Assembly (NCBI GenBank): GCA_031281485.1
Contig: JAITFI010000045.1
Span: forward strand, 1 to 64,000
DNA from: Chitinispirillales bacterium
GTDB taxonomy: Bacteria > Fibrobacterota > Chitinivibrionia > Chitinivibrionales > Chitinispirillaceae
Length of the DNA: 64,000 nucleotides
Direction of reading: 5' to 3'
Numbering within the stretch: position 1 is the stretch's first letter; every line of letters begins with the position of its first letter. The translations under genes were made by a program, and so were the position numbers. Below the pieces are notes generated by a model. It worked only from the letters and a program-made list of their open reading frames with translations. It did no database searches and was not told the DNA's origin. This document shows positions 1-8,325 of the stretch, in pieces.

Positions 1-68
1 TTTAATCCTATAATCCTTTAAATCCTACTAACTTGTTTATCTCGGCGAAGCCAATCCTAGTTCAGACA
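1..68. repeat. Dispersed repeat family B, copy 1
   Basis: This is an A/T-rich iteration of AATCCT units containing the optional insert ACTTGTTTATCTCGGCGAAG and ending in the conserved CTAGTTCAGACA. The same blocks recur at 3104, 21580, 22151, 24688, 43752, 44868 and 44953 in either orientation. It lies downstream of infB. Its function is unknown. Confidence 0.75.
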
Positions 69-78
69 GTCTTTTGAT

Positions 79-137
79 TTTATATATGCGGGGTTTAGCC
101 CCGCATATCCTATGAAGCCGAAGGCTTCGTCTAAAAA
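79..137. repeat. Dispersed two-hairpin repeat family A, copy 1
   Basis: The first hairpin is the palindrome ATATGCGGGG-TTTAG-CCCCGCATAT (84-108). A CCTATGA linker follows, then a second hairpin GAAGCC-GAA-GGCTTC (114-128) and the tail GTCTAAAAAAG. This is the short-tip version of the element. It sits just past the 3' end of infB, so it may end transcription of the rimP-nusA-infB operon. Confidence 0.8.
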
Positions 138-188
138 AGAATTTGATTTTAAAAGATTTTAAAGAATTTGACTTTTAAAATCCTAATC

Positions 189-2825
189 TCAATTATTCTT
201 CGTCAACTTCCTCGCTATTTCCACTTCCTCGAACGTCACGATCCTATCGCCCTCTTGGAAATCCGAGAACCTATCCAACATAATTCCGCACTCGTAACCG
301 GTTTGCACTTCTCTAACGTCGTCTTGTAAACGTTTCAAACTCGATATCTTGGATTCTACCAATTCAACGTCATTTCTTATCACCCTCGCCTTAGAATTCC
401 TGTTCAGAGTACCGCTCTCCACTATGCAACCGGCTATCGTGCCGATCTTCGAGACTTTGAAGAGCTTGCGCACCACCGCCTCCGCCAGAATGTTCTCCCT
501 GATCTCCGGCTTAAGCATACCCTCCATGGCGTTGTGCACGGCGTCAACCGCCTCGTAGATGATGCGGTACGTCCTGATCTCCACGCCCTCGCGTTTCGCC
601 ATGTCCCTTATCTTCGTGTTGGGGCTCAAATGGAAACCGATGATCAACGCGTTCGACGCCACGCCGAGCATGATGTCGGTCTCCTTCACCGCGCCCACGC
701 TCTTATGGATCACCCGCACCTTGATCTCCGGCGTGCTCAGCTTCTCCAGCGATGTCGCCAGCGCCTCCACGGAGCCGTCCACGTCGCCCTTTATGATCAG
801 ATTGAGGTTCTGGACGCTGCCGGCCTGTATCTGCTCGTAGAGATTGTCAAGCGAGACGGCGTTGATCCTGCGCATCTCGCGTTCCCGCTGCGCCAAGCGG
901 CGGCGGGCGCTGATCTCCCTCGCCTCTTTCTCATCGTCGAGCACTCGGAATGAGTCGCCGGCCTGCGGCGTTCCGGAGAGTCCGATGATCAATACCGGTT
1001 GGCTCGGGCCGGCGTTCTCCACAATCGAACCGCGCTCGTTGTGCAGCTCCCGCACCCGCCCGCTGTGGATGCCGGTCACAAAGGCGTTCCCCTTAGTGAG
1101 CGTGCCGCGCTGTATCAATACCGTGGCTATCGGGCCTTTGCCTTTGTCCAGCTCCGCCTCTATCACCACGCCGTGCGCCCGGCCTTCGGGGGTCGCTTTC
1201 AACTCCAATATCTCCGTCTCTAATGCAAGCACCTCCAACAGCTTGTCTATGCCCTGACCGGTCTTCGCCGATATTTCCACGCATGAGGTCTGCCCGCCGT
1301 ACTCCTCCACAAGCACGTTGTAGCTGGCAAGCTCGCCCTTGATCTTCTCCGAGTTCGCCGTGGGCAAATCGATCTTATTGATGGCCACCACAAGCGGCAC
1401 GCCCGCCGCCCTCGCGTGGTCTATGGCCTCCCGCGTCTGCGGCATCACCGCAGAGTCGGCGGCCACGACCAACACTATGACGTCGGTAATCTGCGAACCG
1501 CGGGCGCGCATAGCGGTAAACGCCTCGTGGCCCGGTGTGTCCAAGAACGTTACAGACCCGTGCGACGTTTGAACCTCGTATGCCGCAATGTGCTGCGTGA
1601 TCCCGCCCGACTCTCCGGCGATCACGTTCGTTTTTCTTATGTAGTCAAGCAGCGAGGTCTTCCCGTGGTCGACGTGCCCCATCACCGTCACCACCGGCGC
1701 CCGCGGCAGCATCGCCCCCGACACCTCGTCCGCTTCCGCGCCGATTTCTTCGCTCGGAACGTACTCCTCCATGAGGCTTGCCGTGTAACCGAATTCGTCC
1801 ACAACAAGCTCTATCGTCTCAAAGTCAAGGCGCTGGTTTATGGTAACGAACATACCCAGTTCCAAGCATTTCGTTATCACGTCGTTGGGTGTCACGTTCA
1901 TCATGTTTGCAAGTTCGTTGGGAGTCACAAACTCCGCCACCTGCAGAACTTTCTTTGACGTGTCCTCCGCGACCTCGGCGCCGCCCTCTTTCTTGTACTT
2001 TTTCCTGCCGATGCCGGAACCGATGCGCGCCAGCGTCTTCTTCACGTTGGCCTTGAGTTCGATCTCGTTTATCTCGGTACGCTCGTTCCTATGTTTGCCG
2101 CCCTTCTTTTTACCGCGTTCGCCGCCCTTGCCGGACGCGGCCTTTTTACCCTCGGCGTCCGGCGTCTTGGGCGGCGCGCCCCAAACGGTCGCCCCGGAAT
2201 CTCCGCCGGCGTGACCGCCGCGGCCGGCGTGACTGCCGTGACCGCCGTGACCTCCATGACCGCCGCGCCCTCCGCCGGATCCGCCGCGACCGCCGCCCTC
2301 AGCGTGGCCGCCCCCGCCGTGGCCGCCCTGGCCCGATCCGGAGTGCGGGGACGAACCCGGCGCCCCGCCTTTAGCCCACGACTCCTTTTGGTGATACTTG
2401 CGCAGGGAATTCTTGGATTTTTGCTGTTGCTGGCCCTGCTGCTGCCCCGGCTGACTCTGCGCCGCGCCGCCGCCGCCGCCGCCTCCGCGGGGCTGCTCGG
2501 AACTGCGTTTCGCCACGGCTGCCACGTCGGCAGCGGCCGCTGCGGTCGTTTCAACGGCAGGCGGCGGCGACGGCGCGGCGCGCTGCGGCGGAGCCGCCTC
2601 CAACTCCTCGCTTGCCTTGCTCAATATCTGCTTCTTACGCTCATACTCTTTCTTAATGTCCGCACGCTCCTGCTCAAACTTCTCCTTGATCTGCGTGCGC
2701 AACTCCTCGTCCACCGTGCTCATGTGGCTCTTTACGAGAATACCCATTCCACGCAGCATCTGTACCAATGCCGCGCCGGAAACGTTGAACTCTTTGGCGA
2801 GATCGTGGACTTTCTTTTTGGCCAT
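189..2825 (-). CDS. infB: Translation initiation factor IF-2
   Basis: IF-2 is the GTPase that places initiator tRNA on the 30S subunit and promotes subunit joining. I place the start at the ATG at 2825 ([13 protein letters not shown]), which follows an A/G-rich stretch and gives 878 residues; the frame stays open upstream but that part reads as non-coding. The IF2_N fold is at residues 1-50, a low-complexity linker at about 75-245, and a second N-terminal domain at about 290-345. The G domain begins with GHVDHGKT (383-390), then DTPGHE and NKID. C-terminal domains follow. The linker is oddly rich in Gly and His (about 164-208). It is the last gene of rimP-nusA-infB. Confidence 0.97.
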   Translation of the reverse strand: MAKKKVHDLAKEFNVSGAALVQMLRGMGILVKSHMSTVDEELRTQIKEKFEQERADIKKEYERKKQILSKASEELEAAPPQRAAPSPPPAVETTAAAAADVAAVAKRSSEQPRGGGGGGGAAQSQPGQQQGQQQQKSKNSLRKYHQKESWAKGGAPGSSPHSGSGQGGHGGGGHAEGGGRGGSGGGRGGHGGHGGHGSHAGRGGHAGGDSGATVWGAPPKTPDAEGKKAASGKGGERGKKKGGKHRNERTEINEIELKANVKKTLARIGSGIGRKKYKKEGGAEVAEDTSKKVLQVAEFVTPNELANMMNVTPNDVITKCLELGMFVTINQRLDFETIELVVDEFGYTASLMEEYVPSEEIGAEADEVSGAMLPRAPVVTVMGHVDHGKTSLLDYIRKTNVIAGESGGITQHIAAYEVQTSHGSVTFLDTPGHEAFTAMRARGSQITDVIVLVVAADSAVMPQTREAIDHARAAGVPLVVAINKIDLPTANSEKIKGELASYNVLVEEYGGQTSCVEISAKTGQGIDKLLEVLALETEILELKATPEGRAHGVVIEAELDKGKGPIATVLIQRGTLTKGNAFVTGIHSGRVRELHNERGSIVENAGPSQPVLIIGLSGTPQAGDSFRVLDDEKEAREISARRRLAQREREMRRINAVSLDNLYEQIQAGSVQNLNLIIKGDVDGSVEALATSLEKLSTPEIKVRVIHKSVGAVKETDIMLGVASNALIIGFHLSPNTKIRDMAKREGVEIRTYRIIYEAVDAVHNAMEGMLKPEIRENILAEAVVRKLFKVSKIGTIAGCIVESGTLNRNSKARVIRNDVELVESKISSLKRLQDDVREVQTGYECGIMLDRFSDFQEGDRIVTFEEVEIARKLTKNN

Positions 2826-2883
2826 TCTTTTCTTTTTCTTTCTTAAAATCAAAATCAAATAATAAAAGTCAAATTCAAATAAG

Positions 2884-2902
2884 GGGAGGGCTGCGCCCTC
2901 CC
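2884..2902. other. Perfect hairpin in the nusA-infB spacer
   Basis: GGGAGGGC-TGC-GCCCTCCC forms an 8-bp G/C-rich stem with a 3-nt loop. There is no U tract, so a pausing or processing role is as likely as termination. Confidence 0.5.
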
Positions 2903-2913
2903 TCGCTCCAACC

Positions 2914-2936
2914 AAAAATGGGCTTCGCCCATTTTT
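2914..2936. terminator. Terminator-like hairpin between nusA and infB
   Basis: AAAAATGGGC-TTC-GCCCATTTTT is a perfect 10-bp stem with A and T tracts. On the minus strand it reads as a stem ending in a U run, upstream of infB. It may act as an intrinsic terminator or attenuator inside the operon; whether it does is inference. Confidence 0.45.
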
Positions 2937-3025
2937 GTTTTCCGCTACCCACCCTGCGGGGAGGGCGCGCCCCTGTGGGGCGCTATTGCCCCGCAACGCC
3001 CCGCCAGATTCCCCCCCACCCTCAA

Positions 3026-3052
3026 TTCCTCCCCCTCAAATAGGGGGAGGAA
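3026..3052. other. 11-bp hairpin in the nusA-infB spacer
   Basis: TTCCTCCCCCT and AGGGGGAGGAA form a perfect 11-bp stem around a 5-nt loop, about 110 nt past the nusA stop codon. Confidence 0.5.
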
Positions 3053-3103
3053 CTTTTGATAACCAAGCGCCGCTTCGCGTCGCAACGTCAACACATTCGG
3101 GGG

Positions 3104-3148
3104 TTAAATCCTATAATCCTTTAAATCCTATAAATCCTAGTTCAGACA
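3104..3148. repeat. Dispersed repeat family B, copy 2
   Basis: AAATCCTATAATCC units end in CCTAGTTCAGACA, matching the copy at position 1 but without the CTCGGCGAAG insert. It sits directly downstream of the nusA stop codon. Confidence 0.7.
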
Positions 3149-3159
3149 TTTTTTCAACA

Positions 3160-4485
3160 TCAATCGGCACTTGTACTCTCAATTGCCACGGCGGAATCCA
3201 CACTGGTTTCCGATAATGTCTCTACGGCTTTGTTTATGATTTCGTTATGAATTGATTCATCTTCGTCAGAATCTTTGTCGTGTATTGCCACAACTACATT
3301 GTCCGCCGATTCCGTATCATCATCAACGATATCATCCGCCGCGTTATTCCCCTCAACAACCAGTTCCGCTTCTTTCTTTTCCGGTACTTCGCTCAGCACC
3401 TCGGCGCGTTGCTCCTCGCTCAGGTTTGAGAATTCCTCGTCGCCGAAGACGTCTATTTCCCTGCCCAGCATCTTGGAGGCGAGGCGGATGTTCTGGCCCT
3501 CGTGGCCTATCGCCATCGCCAAGCCGTCTTCCGCTATCACCACTACCATTTTATGCTCGCCGACGGGAATCACGCGCTTCACCTCGGCGGGCGCGAAGAC
3601 GCGGCGCACCAAGAGCGAGAGCTCGTCCGTCCAATTTATTATGTCGATACGCTCGTTAGACAACTCCCTCACTATGTTCTGCACGCGGTTGCCGCGCATT
3701 CCGACGCACGCCCCGACGGGGTCGACGCGGTTGTCCGTCGTCGTCACGGCGATCTTCGAGCGTTTGCCGGGATCGCGCACCACTTTTACTATCTTAACAG
3801 TCTTGTCAAAAATCTCCGGCACCTCGTTCTCAAAGAGCCGCGCCAAAAACTCGGGGCACGTCCTTGATATGATCACCTGCGGGCCTTTGATGTTGTTCCG
3901 CACGTCTATCACGCACGCCCTGATATTCTGCCCCTGAGTATAGTGCTCCTTGCGAATCTGCTCGCGGTACGGCAAAAGCGCCTCGGTACGCTCAAGGTCA
4001 ACCAAGATGTTGCCACGCTCCACCTGCTGCACCTTGCCGGTCACGATCTCGCCGATGCGCTCGCTGTAGTCGGTGAACACCTTTTCGCGCTCCGCCTCGC
4101 GCACCCGCTGCACGATCACCTGCTTCGCCGTCTGAACCGCCATACGCCCGAAGAGGGCGATGTCGAGCGACTGCTCAAGCTCCTCGCCGACGGCGATGTC
4201 GTCCTCAATCTCCCTCGCGTCCGCGAGCGAAATCTGACGCTCAGGATCCTCAACGACCTCAACCACCGTCTGGCGTGTGTAGACCTCTATCGTCCCCTTC
4301 TCGCGGTCTACCTTGGCCTCCACAAAGACCGGCGTCCCCAAGAACTTCTTCGCGGCGGTGGCAAGCGCGTCCCGCAACGTCTCGAGAACCATCTCCATGC
4401 CGATGCTCTTCTCTTTAGTAACCGCCCTAAGCGACTCTACTATCTCAGCCGTCTTGAGCGCCTCCTTATTCGTCTTCTTCTTCAT
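3160..4485 (-). CDS. nusA: Transcription termination/antitermination factor NusA
   Basis: NusA binds RNA polymerase and nascent RNA and modulates pausing, termination and antitermination. The 441-residue protein starts with MKKKTNKEALKTAEIVESL and has the expected order: N-terminal polymerase-binding domain (about 1-125), S1 domain (about 130-200, with VTGKVQQVERGNILVDL), then KH1 and KH2 (about 205-345, with VGACVGMRGNRVQNIV and GHEGQNIRLASKMLG). The last 80 or so residues form an acidic, low-complexity tail instead of the C-terminal repeats of enterobacterial NusA. It lies between rimP and infB on the same strand. Confidence 0.97.
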   Translation of the reverse strand: MKKKTNKEALKTAEIVESLRAVTKEKSIGMEMVLETLRDALATAAKKFLGTPVFVEAKVDREKGTIEVYTRQTVVEVVEDPERQISLADAREIEDDIAVGEELEQSLDIALFGRMAVQTAKQVIVQRVREAEREKVFTDYSERIGEIVTGKVQQVERGNILVDLERTEALLPYREQIRKEHYTQGQNIRACVIDVRNNIKGPQVIISRTCPEFLARLFENEVPEIFDKTVKIVKVVRDPGKRSKIAVTTTDNRVDPVGACVGMRGNRVQNIVRELSNERIDIINWTDELSLLVRRVFAPAEVKRVIPVGEHKMVVVIAEDGLAMAIGHEGQNIRLASKMLGREIDVFGDEEFSNLSEEQRAEVLSEVPEKKEAELVVEGNNAADDIVDDDTESADNVVVAIHDKDSDEDESIHNEIINKAVETLSETSVDSAVAIESTSAD

Positions 4486-4505
4486 CGATAAAACCTTTCA
4501 CTGTG

Positions 4506-4967
4506 TTACCCGAACCGCAGTTCCTCCCTGCCGCTGACGACGTCGGCAAGGGGCACGCGCACCGATTCGGCACCTATATCAATTGTTACAGTCCCATCCT
4601 CACAGCTCACAATAACGCCGCGAACGGTACGCTTCCCGCCCACCGCGACGCTCAAATTCAAAACCGCCTCCCTGCCGGCAATCCGAGCGAAATCCCGCTC
4701 CGTTTTCAGCAGCCTGTCGATCCCCGGCGACGACACCTCAAGCGTGTAAGGCCGACCGTCGAAGAAATCCCGCTCGTCCAAGAGCGCCCCAACCGCCGAA
4801 CTTACCCGCTCGCAGTCGGCCACTGTGACCCCGCCCGCCTTGTCTATAGTGACGCGCAGCACAGACCGCGACCCGGAGCCGAAAAAACGCGCGTCAAACA
4901 GATCCATGCCCAAACCGGCAACCGCCGCCTCGATATGCGGCCTAACGCTGTCTAACGGCGACGCCAT
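4506..4967 (-). CDS. rimP: Ribosome maturation factor RimP
   Basis: RimP assists 30S maturation. At 153 residues it has the normal family length. The N-terminal half carries LFDARFFGSGSRSVLRVTID and ADCERVSSAVGALLD, which match the RimP pattern of strand-loop and helix, followed by YTLEVSSPGIDRLL, the family hallmark, and an SH3-like C-terminal domain. It is the first gene of rimP-nusA-infB, with 20 nt to nusA. A decayed second copy of part of this gene lies at 6471-6605. Confidence 0.96.
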   Translation of the reverse strand: MASPLDSVRPHIEAAVAGLGMDLFDARFFGSGSRSVLRVTIDKAGGVTVADCERVSSAVGALLDERDFFDGRPYTLEVSSPGIDRLLKTERDFARIAGREAVLNLSVAVGGKRTVRGVIVSCEDGTVTIDIGAESVRVPLADVVSGREELRFG

Positions 4968-4997
4968 CCAAAACGACCCTCCCCACTAAATAGCAAA

Positions 4998-5018
4998 AAC
5001 GGGCGACGAGTGCCCGTT
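4998..5018 (-). other. Small hairpin upstream of rimP
   Basis: AACGGGC and GCCCGTT pair around a 7-nt loop, 30 nt upstream of the rimP start. It may be part of the operon leader. Nothing else was recognised in the rest of the spacer up to 5260. Confidence 0.3.
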
Positions 5019-5261
5019 GCCCGCATAATACCAGACGATACGAAAAGGCGGTAATCATTATAATATAAGTTATGGGCAAGGCTTGGGGCAAGATTTTGTG
5101 AATTTTTTTTATGCGGAGGAGCCGCAAAGGGCCCGGAGGCCTGTTTTTGAGGGGATTACCCACCTCAATGCGGCATAATATATATTTAGGTTTGACCAAC
5201 TAAATAGCGTGTGAATTGTGGACTGACATCCAAGTTATATAAAAAATATTTCAAATTTTTA

Positions 5262-5291
5262 TTGATATAGATATAACAAATTTGTTATATT
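5262..5291 (+). promoter_or_regulatory. Predicted higBA promoter with overlapping operator
   Basis: TTGATA (5262-5267) and TATATT (5286-5291) are 18 nt apart. A perfect 20-bp palindrome, ATATAACAAA/TTTGTTATAT (5271-5290), covers the spacer and most of the -10. This is where a HigA-type repressor would bind for autoregulation. The predicted start site near 5298 is just ahead of AGGAG (5300-5304). Confidence 0.6.
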
Positions 5292-5311
5292 TATATGTTA
5301 GGAGCGAATAC

Positions 5312-5671
5312 TTGTTTGAGGTGGAATTCTATGAGGACTGTCATGGCAAGCAACCGGTAAAGGAAGTTTTGCTTGAATTACGTGATAAGGCGCGGACAAG
5401 TAAGGATATGCGCATCCAATATGAAAAAATGTTGGCAAGCATAAAGGCTTTGGAAACATACGGAACCAGAATGGGCGAACCGCATGTAAAACATATTGAT
5501 GGAGATATATGGGAGTTGCGCCCGTCGCCACATCGAATATTGTTTTTTTATTGGCGTGGTAAAAAATTTGTCTTGTTGCACCATTTTTTGAAAAAAACAC
5601 GTAAAATTCCGCGGCGAGAGATTGACCGCACACGGCGTAACAAAGAAGATTTTATAGAAAGGAATCCTTAA
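5312..5671 (+). CDS. higB: HigB/RelE-type toxin (Gp49-like)
   Basis: This is a small basic toxin of the HigB/Gp49 branch of the RelE superfamily, which are usually ribosome-dependent mRNA endonucleases. The hallmarks are VEFYEDCHGKQPV at the start, VKHIDGDIWELRP in the middle and ILFFYWRGKKFVLLHHFLKK followed by the basic C-terminal helix. I choose the TTG at 5312 as start because AGGAG ends 7 nt upstream and because the frame's earlier TTG (5282) lies inside the promoter palindrome; this gives 119 residues. The antitoxin gene follows after 2 nt. The toxin-first order is typical of higBA. Confidence 0.88.
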   Translation: MFEVEFYEDCHGKQPVKEVLLELRDKARTSKDMRIQYEKMLASIKALETYGTRMGEPHVKHIDGDIWELRPSPHRILFFYWRGKKFVLLHHFLKKTRKIPRREIDRTRRNKEDFIERNP

Positions 5672-5673
5672 AA

Positions 5674-5955
5674 ATGAGTAAAAAGAGCAGCGCAAGCTTT
5701 CACGATTACTATATTGATGATGAAAACGTATCCCCTGCACAACGCGCAAAAATTGAGTTTGAGGTAGAACTAATCGGGAAGTTGATCGAGGTCAGGGAAG
5801 CCAAAAATTTGACCCAAAAGCAGTTGGCTGAAGCCGCCGGCGTAAAACAATCGGCGATAGCAAGATTGGAAAGCCTGAAATCCACGCCGCAGATTGATAC
5901 GCTTTTCAGAGTGCTGACGCCTATGGGGTATAAGTTAGCCATTGTGGAGAGTTAA
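5674..5955 (+). CDS. higA: HigA-type antitoxin, XRE-family HTH
   Basis: The 93-residue protein has an XRE helix-turn-helix at about 42-92 (LTQKQLAEAAGVKQSAIARL is the recognition region). The N-terminal 40 residues are acidic and would wrap the toxin. It begins 2 nt after the toxin gene with AAGGA upstream of the ATG. It probably neutralises HigB and represses the operon through the palindrome at 5271-5290. Confidence 0.9.
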   Translation: MSKKSSASFHDYYIDDENVSPAQRAKIEFEVELIGKLIEVREAKNLTQKQLAEAAGVKQSAIARLESLKSTPQIDTLFRVLTPMGYKLAIVES

Positions 5956-6204
5956 AAAAACACACTGTCCGCGACACGATACCGACCCGCCGCCCTAAAA
6001 TATGGCTTTCGTGCCACACGTTGCCGCTACGCCCCAAGACCGCCCGGAAACCGGCAGGAACGTACCCGCTCCAGCCCGCGCCGCACCGATCCGCTGACCG
6101 GGTCACTTCCGATATTCATGTTTTTTTTGGGGCAAAGCGGCGTGTCCATAATGTATATTATCTTACAGAGTAAAATATGCGGTTCACTAAAAAAAGGAGA
6201 CAGT
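5956..6204. other. Spacer with no recognised feature
   Basis: I see no gene, repeat or clear hairpin between the HigA stop codon and the next ribosome binding site. Confidence 0.4.
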
Positions 6205-6429
6205 ATGCTTATAGGCGGAAAAGGTTTTAATCCGAAAAGCTCGGTTAAGTTGTGCGAGTTCCTCAAAGTCGGCATAGACGGGTCGCTGCTCATCAAAGAC
6301 CCTACGAAAGGATGCCCGAGCTACAAGTTGGAATACAGAAGCCTCTCAGGCGGCGGACAGATAACCGCGTGCCAGTACTCAGAACTTAGGGACGGCGTGA
6401 TTAAGTGCACCAAGGTTAAACTCTTCTGA
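6205..6429 (+). CDS. Small hypothetical protein, 74 aa
   Basis: I do not recognise this gene. The start is the ATG at 6205, preceded by AAAAAGGAGA; the open frame reaches further upstream but without a binding site. The product is short and basic, has no signal peptide or membrane segment, and has four cysteines (KLCEFL, KGCPSY, TACQYS, VIKCTK) that could bind metal. It lies between a toxin-antitoxin pair and the rimP remnant, in accessory DNA. Confidence 0.6.
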   Translation: MLIGGKGFNPKSSVKLCEFLKVGIDGSLLIKDPTKGCPSYKLEYRSLSGGGQITACQYSELRDGVIKCTKVKLF

Positions 6430-6470
6430 GGCAGCCTCCCCGTGGCGGCGCGGTTATGCGGCGCGACCCG

Positions 6471-6605
6471 CCCGCGAGTAGTACGCTTCCCCCCGACCAC
6501 CGAACTGACCCGCTCGCAGTCGGCGACGGTGACCCCGCCCGCCTTGTCTATGGTGACGCGCAGCACGGAACGCGCCCCTGAGCCGAAAAAACGCGCGTCG
6601 AACAG
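6471..6605 (-). pseudogene. rimP remnant with internal deletion
   Basis: The minus strand encodes LFDARFFGSGARSVLRVTID...ADCERVSS, matching residues 23 to about 57 of the intact RimP 1.5 kb upstream, then jumps directly to VGGKRTTRG, which corresponds to VGGKRTVRG from RimP's C-terminal half. About 50 codons are missing between the two. There is no start, no further C-terminal domain and no binding site. DNA identity to the intact gene is high but not complete, so it is an older partial duplication or a recombined foreign copy. Confidence 0.85.
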
Positions 6606-6896
6606 ACGCGCAAGCGGGGTTCGGGAGGATGGTATCTTCGAAAACGGGCTAAAAACGCGATAAAACGCCCATAAAGGGGGCGAATTGGGCATAAAACGGG
6701 TCAGCAGAATAGGGGTTTCTAAAAAAATTACTCACAGACGGTTATATTTATTATGGGAACTATATACCCTACTCCGCAGAATCTCCGCCGCCGCCCTGTT
6801 TTCCACCCGAATCCCCGCCGAGGCCTTGGCCGAGTCCCTGCCGCGGGACGCGGGGTCAAGTATATAATTCCCCAAAAAAGAGAATATCAGAATTTA

Positions 6897-7241
6897 ATGA
6901 ATGAATACCGTGATATTGGTCGTGACGTAGAAATACCACCAACAAAAGGTTTTGATAGGGAACGTAGGCAATGCGTAAATATTAATGGTGGATTTAAAAT
7001 CTCATCTAATATAGAATCCGTTATTCACATAGAAAATAGAGTACGCGATATTGCTGTTGGTAAAGATAAAGTGCTAATTCTATTAGCTGACATTTTGGCA
7101 AATTATATTCACAACTATATGTTAAAATTACCGGATTCGGCCCCATTACATATGCAGGAAAGTTATGATAATTTTGATTTACGTGAAAACATCTATTGGG
7201 GTCATGATAAACATTGGCGTTTGATAGACAACGAGGTATAA
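6897..7241 (+). CDS. Hypothetical protein, 114 aa, AT-rich
   Basis: I do not recognise this gene. The frame is open from further upstream, but the upstream part is G/C-rich and reads as non-coding, so I start at the ATG at 6897; the binding site is weak. The product is soluble, with a predicted helix around KVLILLADILANYIHNYMLK and a polar, aromatic C-terminus. Base composition is clearly more A/T-rich than the core genes, which suggests acquired DNA. It may be a fragment. Confidence 0.4.
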   Translation: MNEYRDIGRDVEIPPTKGFDRERRQCVNINGGFKISSNIESVIHIENRVRDIAVGKDKVLILLADILANYIHNYMLKLPDSAPLHMQESYDNFDLRENIYWGHDKHWRLIDNEV

Positions 7242-7606
7242 GATTCGTAAACCAACTTGTCTGTAGCCAATTGGGTATACATCGGTGAAGACGGTTTCAA
7301 CTGTGCCATCGACGGCGGTGACTGCGCTTAGAGCCTGACCATATATTCCTACCTCGACTATGTGCGCGAGATATACTGCGTCTAGGGCACTAGGTCGTGT
7401 GTGGTCGGCATCATGGCAGGCGGGGTGTAGTCGTTACCCTTCCCCTTTAACCGCGATCCGTTCCCGCCGCTTGTGTCTGCGGCGGTGGTAGTGGGGTCGG
7501 TGTTCGTTCAGTCCCCACCTCTAAGATTAATTTGACATCGGTCGTCCTCAAGAATTATCTTTATACGTATTGCTTGATTTTTTCTTCATAAAGATATATA
7601 TTATTA
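7242..7606. other. Spacer with a possible eroded reading frame
   Basis: No intact gene is visible. One plus-strand frame from about 7268 to 7431 reads like a Cys-rich protein (ANWVYIGEDGFNCAIDGGDC...) but has in-frame TAG codons, so it may be decayed coding DNA. The last 60 nt are A/T-rich and probably hold the promoter of the next module. Confidence 0.3.
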
Positions 7607-7666
7607 TTGAGAGGTTCGGTAAGTTTTGTTTATATTCTACAGTCTCTGTGGGGGTTGGCGGTGTAT

Positions 7667-8110
7667 ATGGGAGTGTACTATGATACCTGCTGTTACAATC
7701 GTCCATTTGACGATCTTTCGCAGTTGCGAATCCGCAGGGAAGCAGTGGCTATACTGAGGATTAGGGGGTGGTGTCGCCGATGCGGTCACGCTATTTTTAG
7801 TAGTGCCGCGTTAGATGAAGAGATTGATCTTATATCCGATGTCGATAAACATCGGGACGTATTGCGTTTCTATAGGCAGACAACGACAGCCCGCGCATTT
7901 TGTTTGGACGAAACGATTGCCCGAATAATGGCGCAAACTTCCGACATTCGGATAGGAGAGATTGACGCTCTTCACTTATCGTTTGCGGAATCTGTTGAAG
8001 CGGACTATTTGTTTACCACGGACGATGATTTTGAAGAGATATGTAAGGGTTTGAGTCTTACTGTAAAAGTCGTTAATCCATTAAAATTTGCCTTTGGAGG
8101 TATAATATGA
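7667..8110 (+). CDS. PIN-domain toxin-like nuclease, module 1
   Basis: This 147-residue PIN-fold protein has the expected acidic residues: D in YYDTCCYNRPFDD near the N-terminus, an E in LDEEIDLI, D in IGEIDALHLSFA and D in LFTTDDDF. PIN toxins of the VapC type cleave RNA. I choose the ATG at 7667 because the fold starts right after it and a G-rich stretch precedes it. It overlaps the next gene by 4 nt (ATGA), indicating translational coupling. A diverged homologue with the same partner lies at 45234-45692. In VapBC the antitoxin normally comes first; here the partner is second. Confidence 0.8.
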   Translation: MGVYYDTCCYNRPFDDLSQLRIRREAVAILRIRGWCRRCGHAIFSSAALDEEIDLISDVDKHRDVLRFYRQTTTARAFCLDETIARIMAQTSDIRIGEIDALHLSFAESVEADYLFTTDDDFEEICKGLSLTVKVVNPLKFAFGGII

Positions 8111-8325
8111 GCGTAACGATAGATGTAACGAATCCCACGGAGGTGTGGGAGGCCGGACTTTTGGCGCTTAACGACGCGCTCGGTGTAGATGTGGCGGATG
8201 CGTTCATGGAATTGAAGTTTTGTGGGCATGGCGACTATACGGCAGAGAAGCGTACCCGTCCACCTATAAGCGCTGATGTCATAGAGCGGATAATAGCGCG
8301 TGGAAAATCTGACGCCAATCCGTGA
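8107..8325 (+). CDS. Putative antitoxin paired with PIN protein, module 1
   Basis: This 72-residue protein is of a type I do not recognise. It overlaps the PIN gene by 4 nt, with GGAGG upstream. Its pattern, VTIDV...E.W.AGLLALNDALG...AF...GDYTAEK...P.IS.D, is shared with the small gene after the second PIN gene (45694-45939). Conserved pairing with a PIN protein at two loci suggests an antitoxin or co-factor. I cannot see a classical DNA-binding motif. Confidence 0.65.
   Translation: MSVTIDVTNPTEVWEAGLLALNDALGVDVADAFMELKFCGHGDYTAEKRTRPPISADVIERIIARGKSDANP

Larger units (their letters stand above)
2826..3159. other. nusA-infB spacer holding three strong hairpins
   Basis: No gene is visible in this 334-nt spacer. 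It contains three perfect inverted repeats (listed separately) and one family B repeat. Such a long, structured gap is unusual inside this normally compact operon. It could contain an attenuator, an RNA-processing site or an extra promoter for infB. Confidence 0.6.

Noticed and set aside
2091-2846. Long plus-strand frame opposite infB
   Set aside because: It is a shadow of the G/C-rich linker of infB in the other strand; no binding site or family pattern.
6321-6692. 123-codon minus-strand gene
   Set aside because: Only its middle matches RimP; the ends have no coding pattern and there is no binding site, so it is listed as a remnant.
7268-7431. Cys-rich pseudogene
   Set aside because: The reading is suggestive, but there is no binding site, in-frame stops occur and I could not match it to a gene in the window, so it is noted only as spacer.
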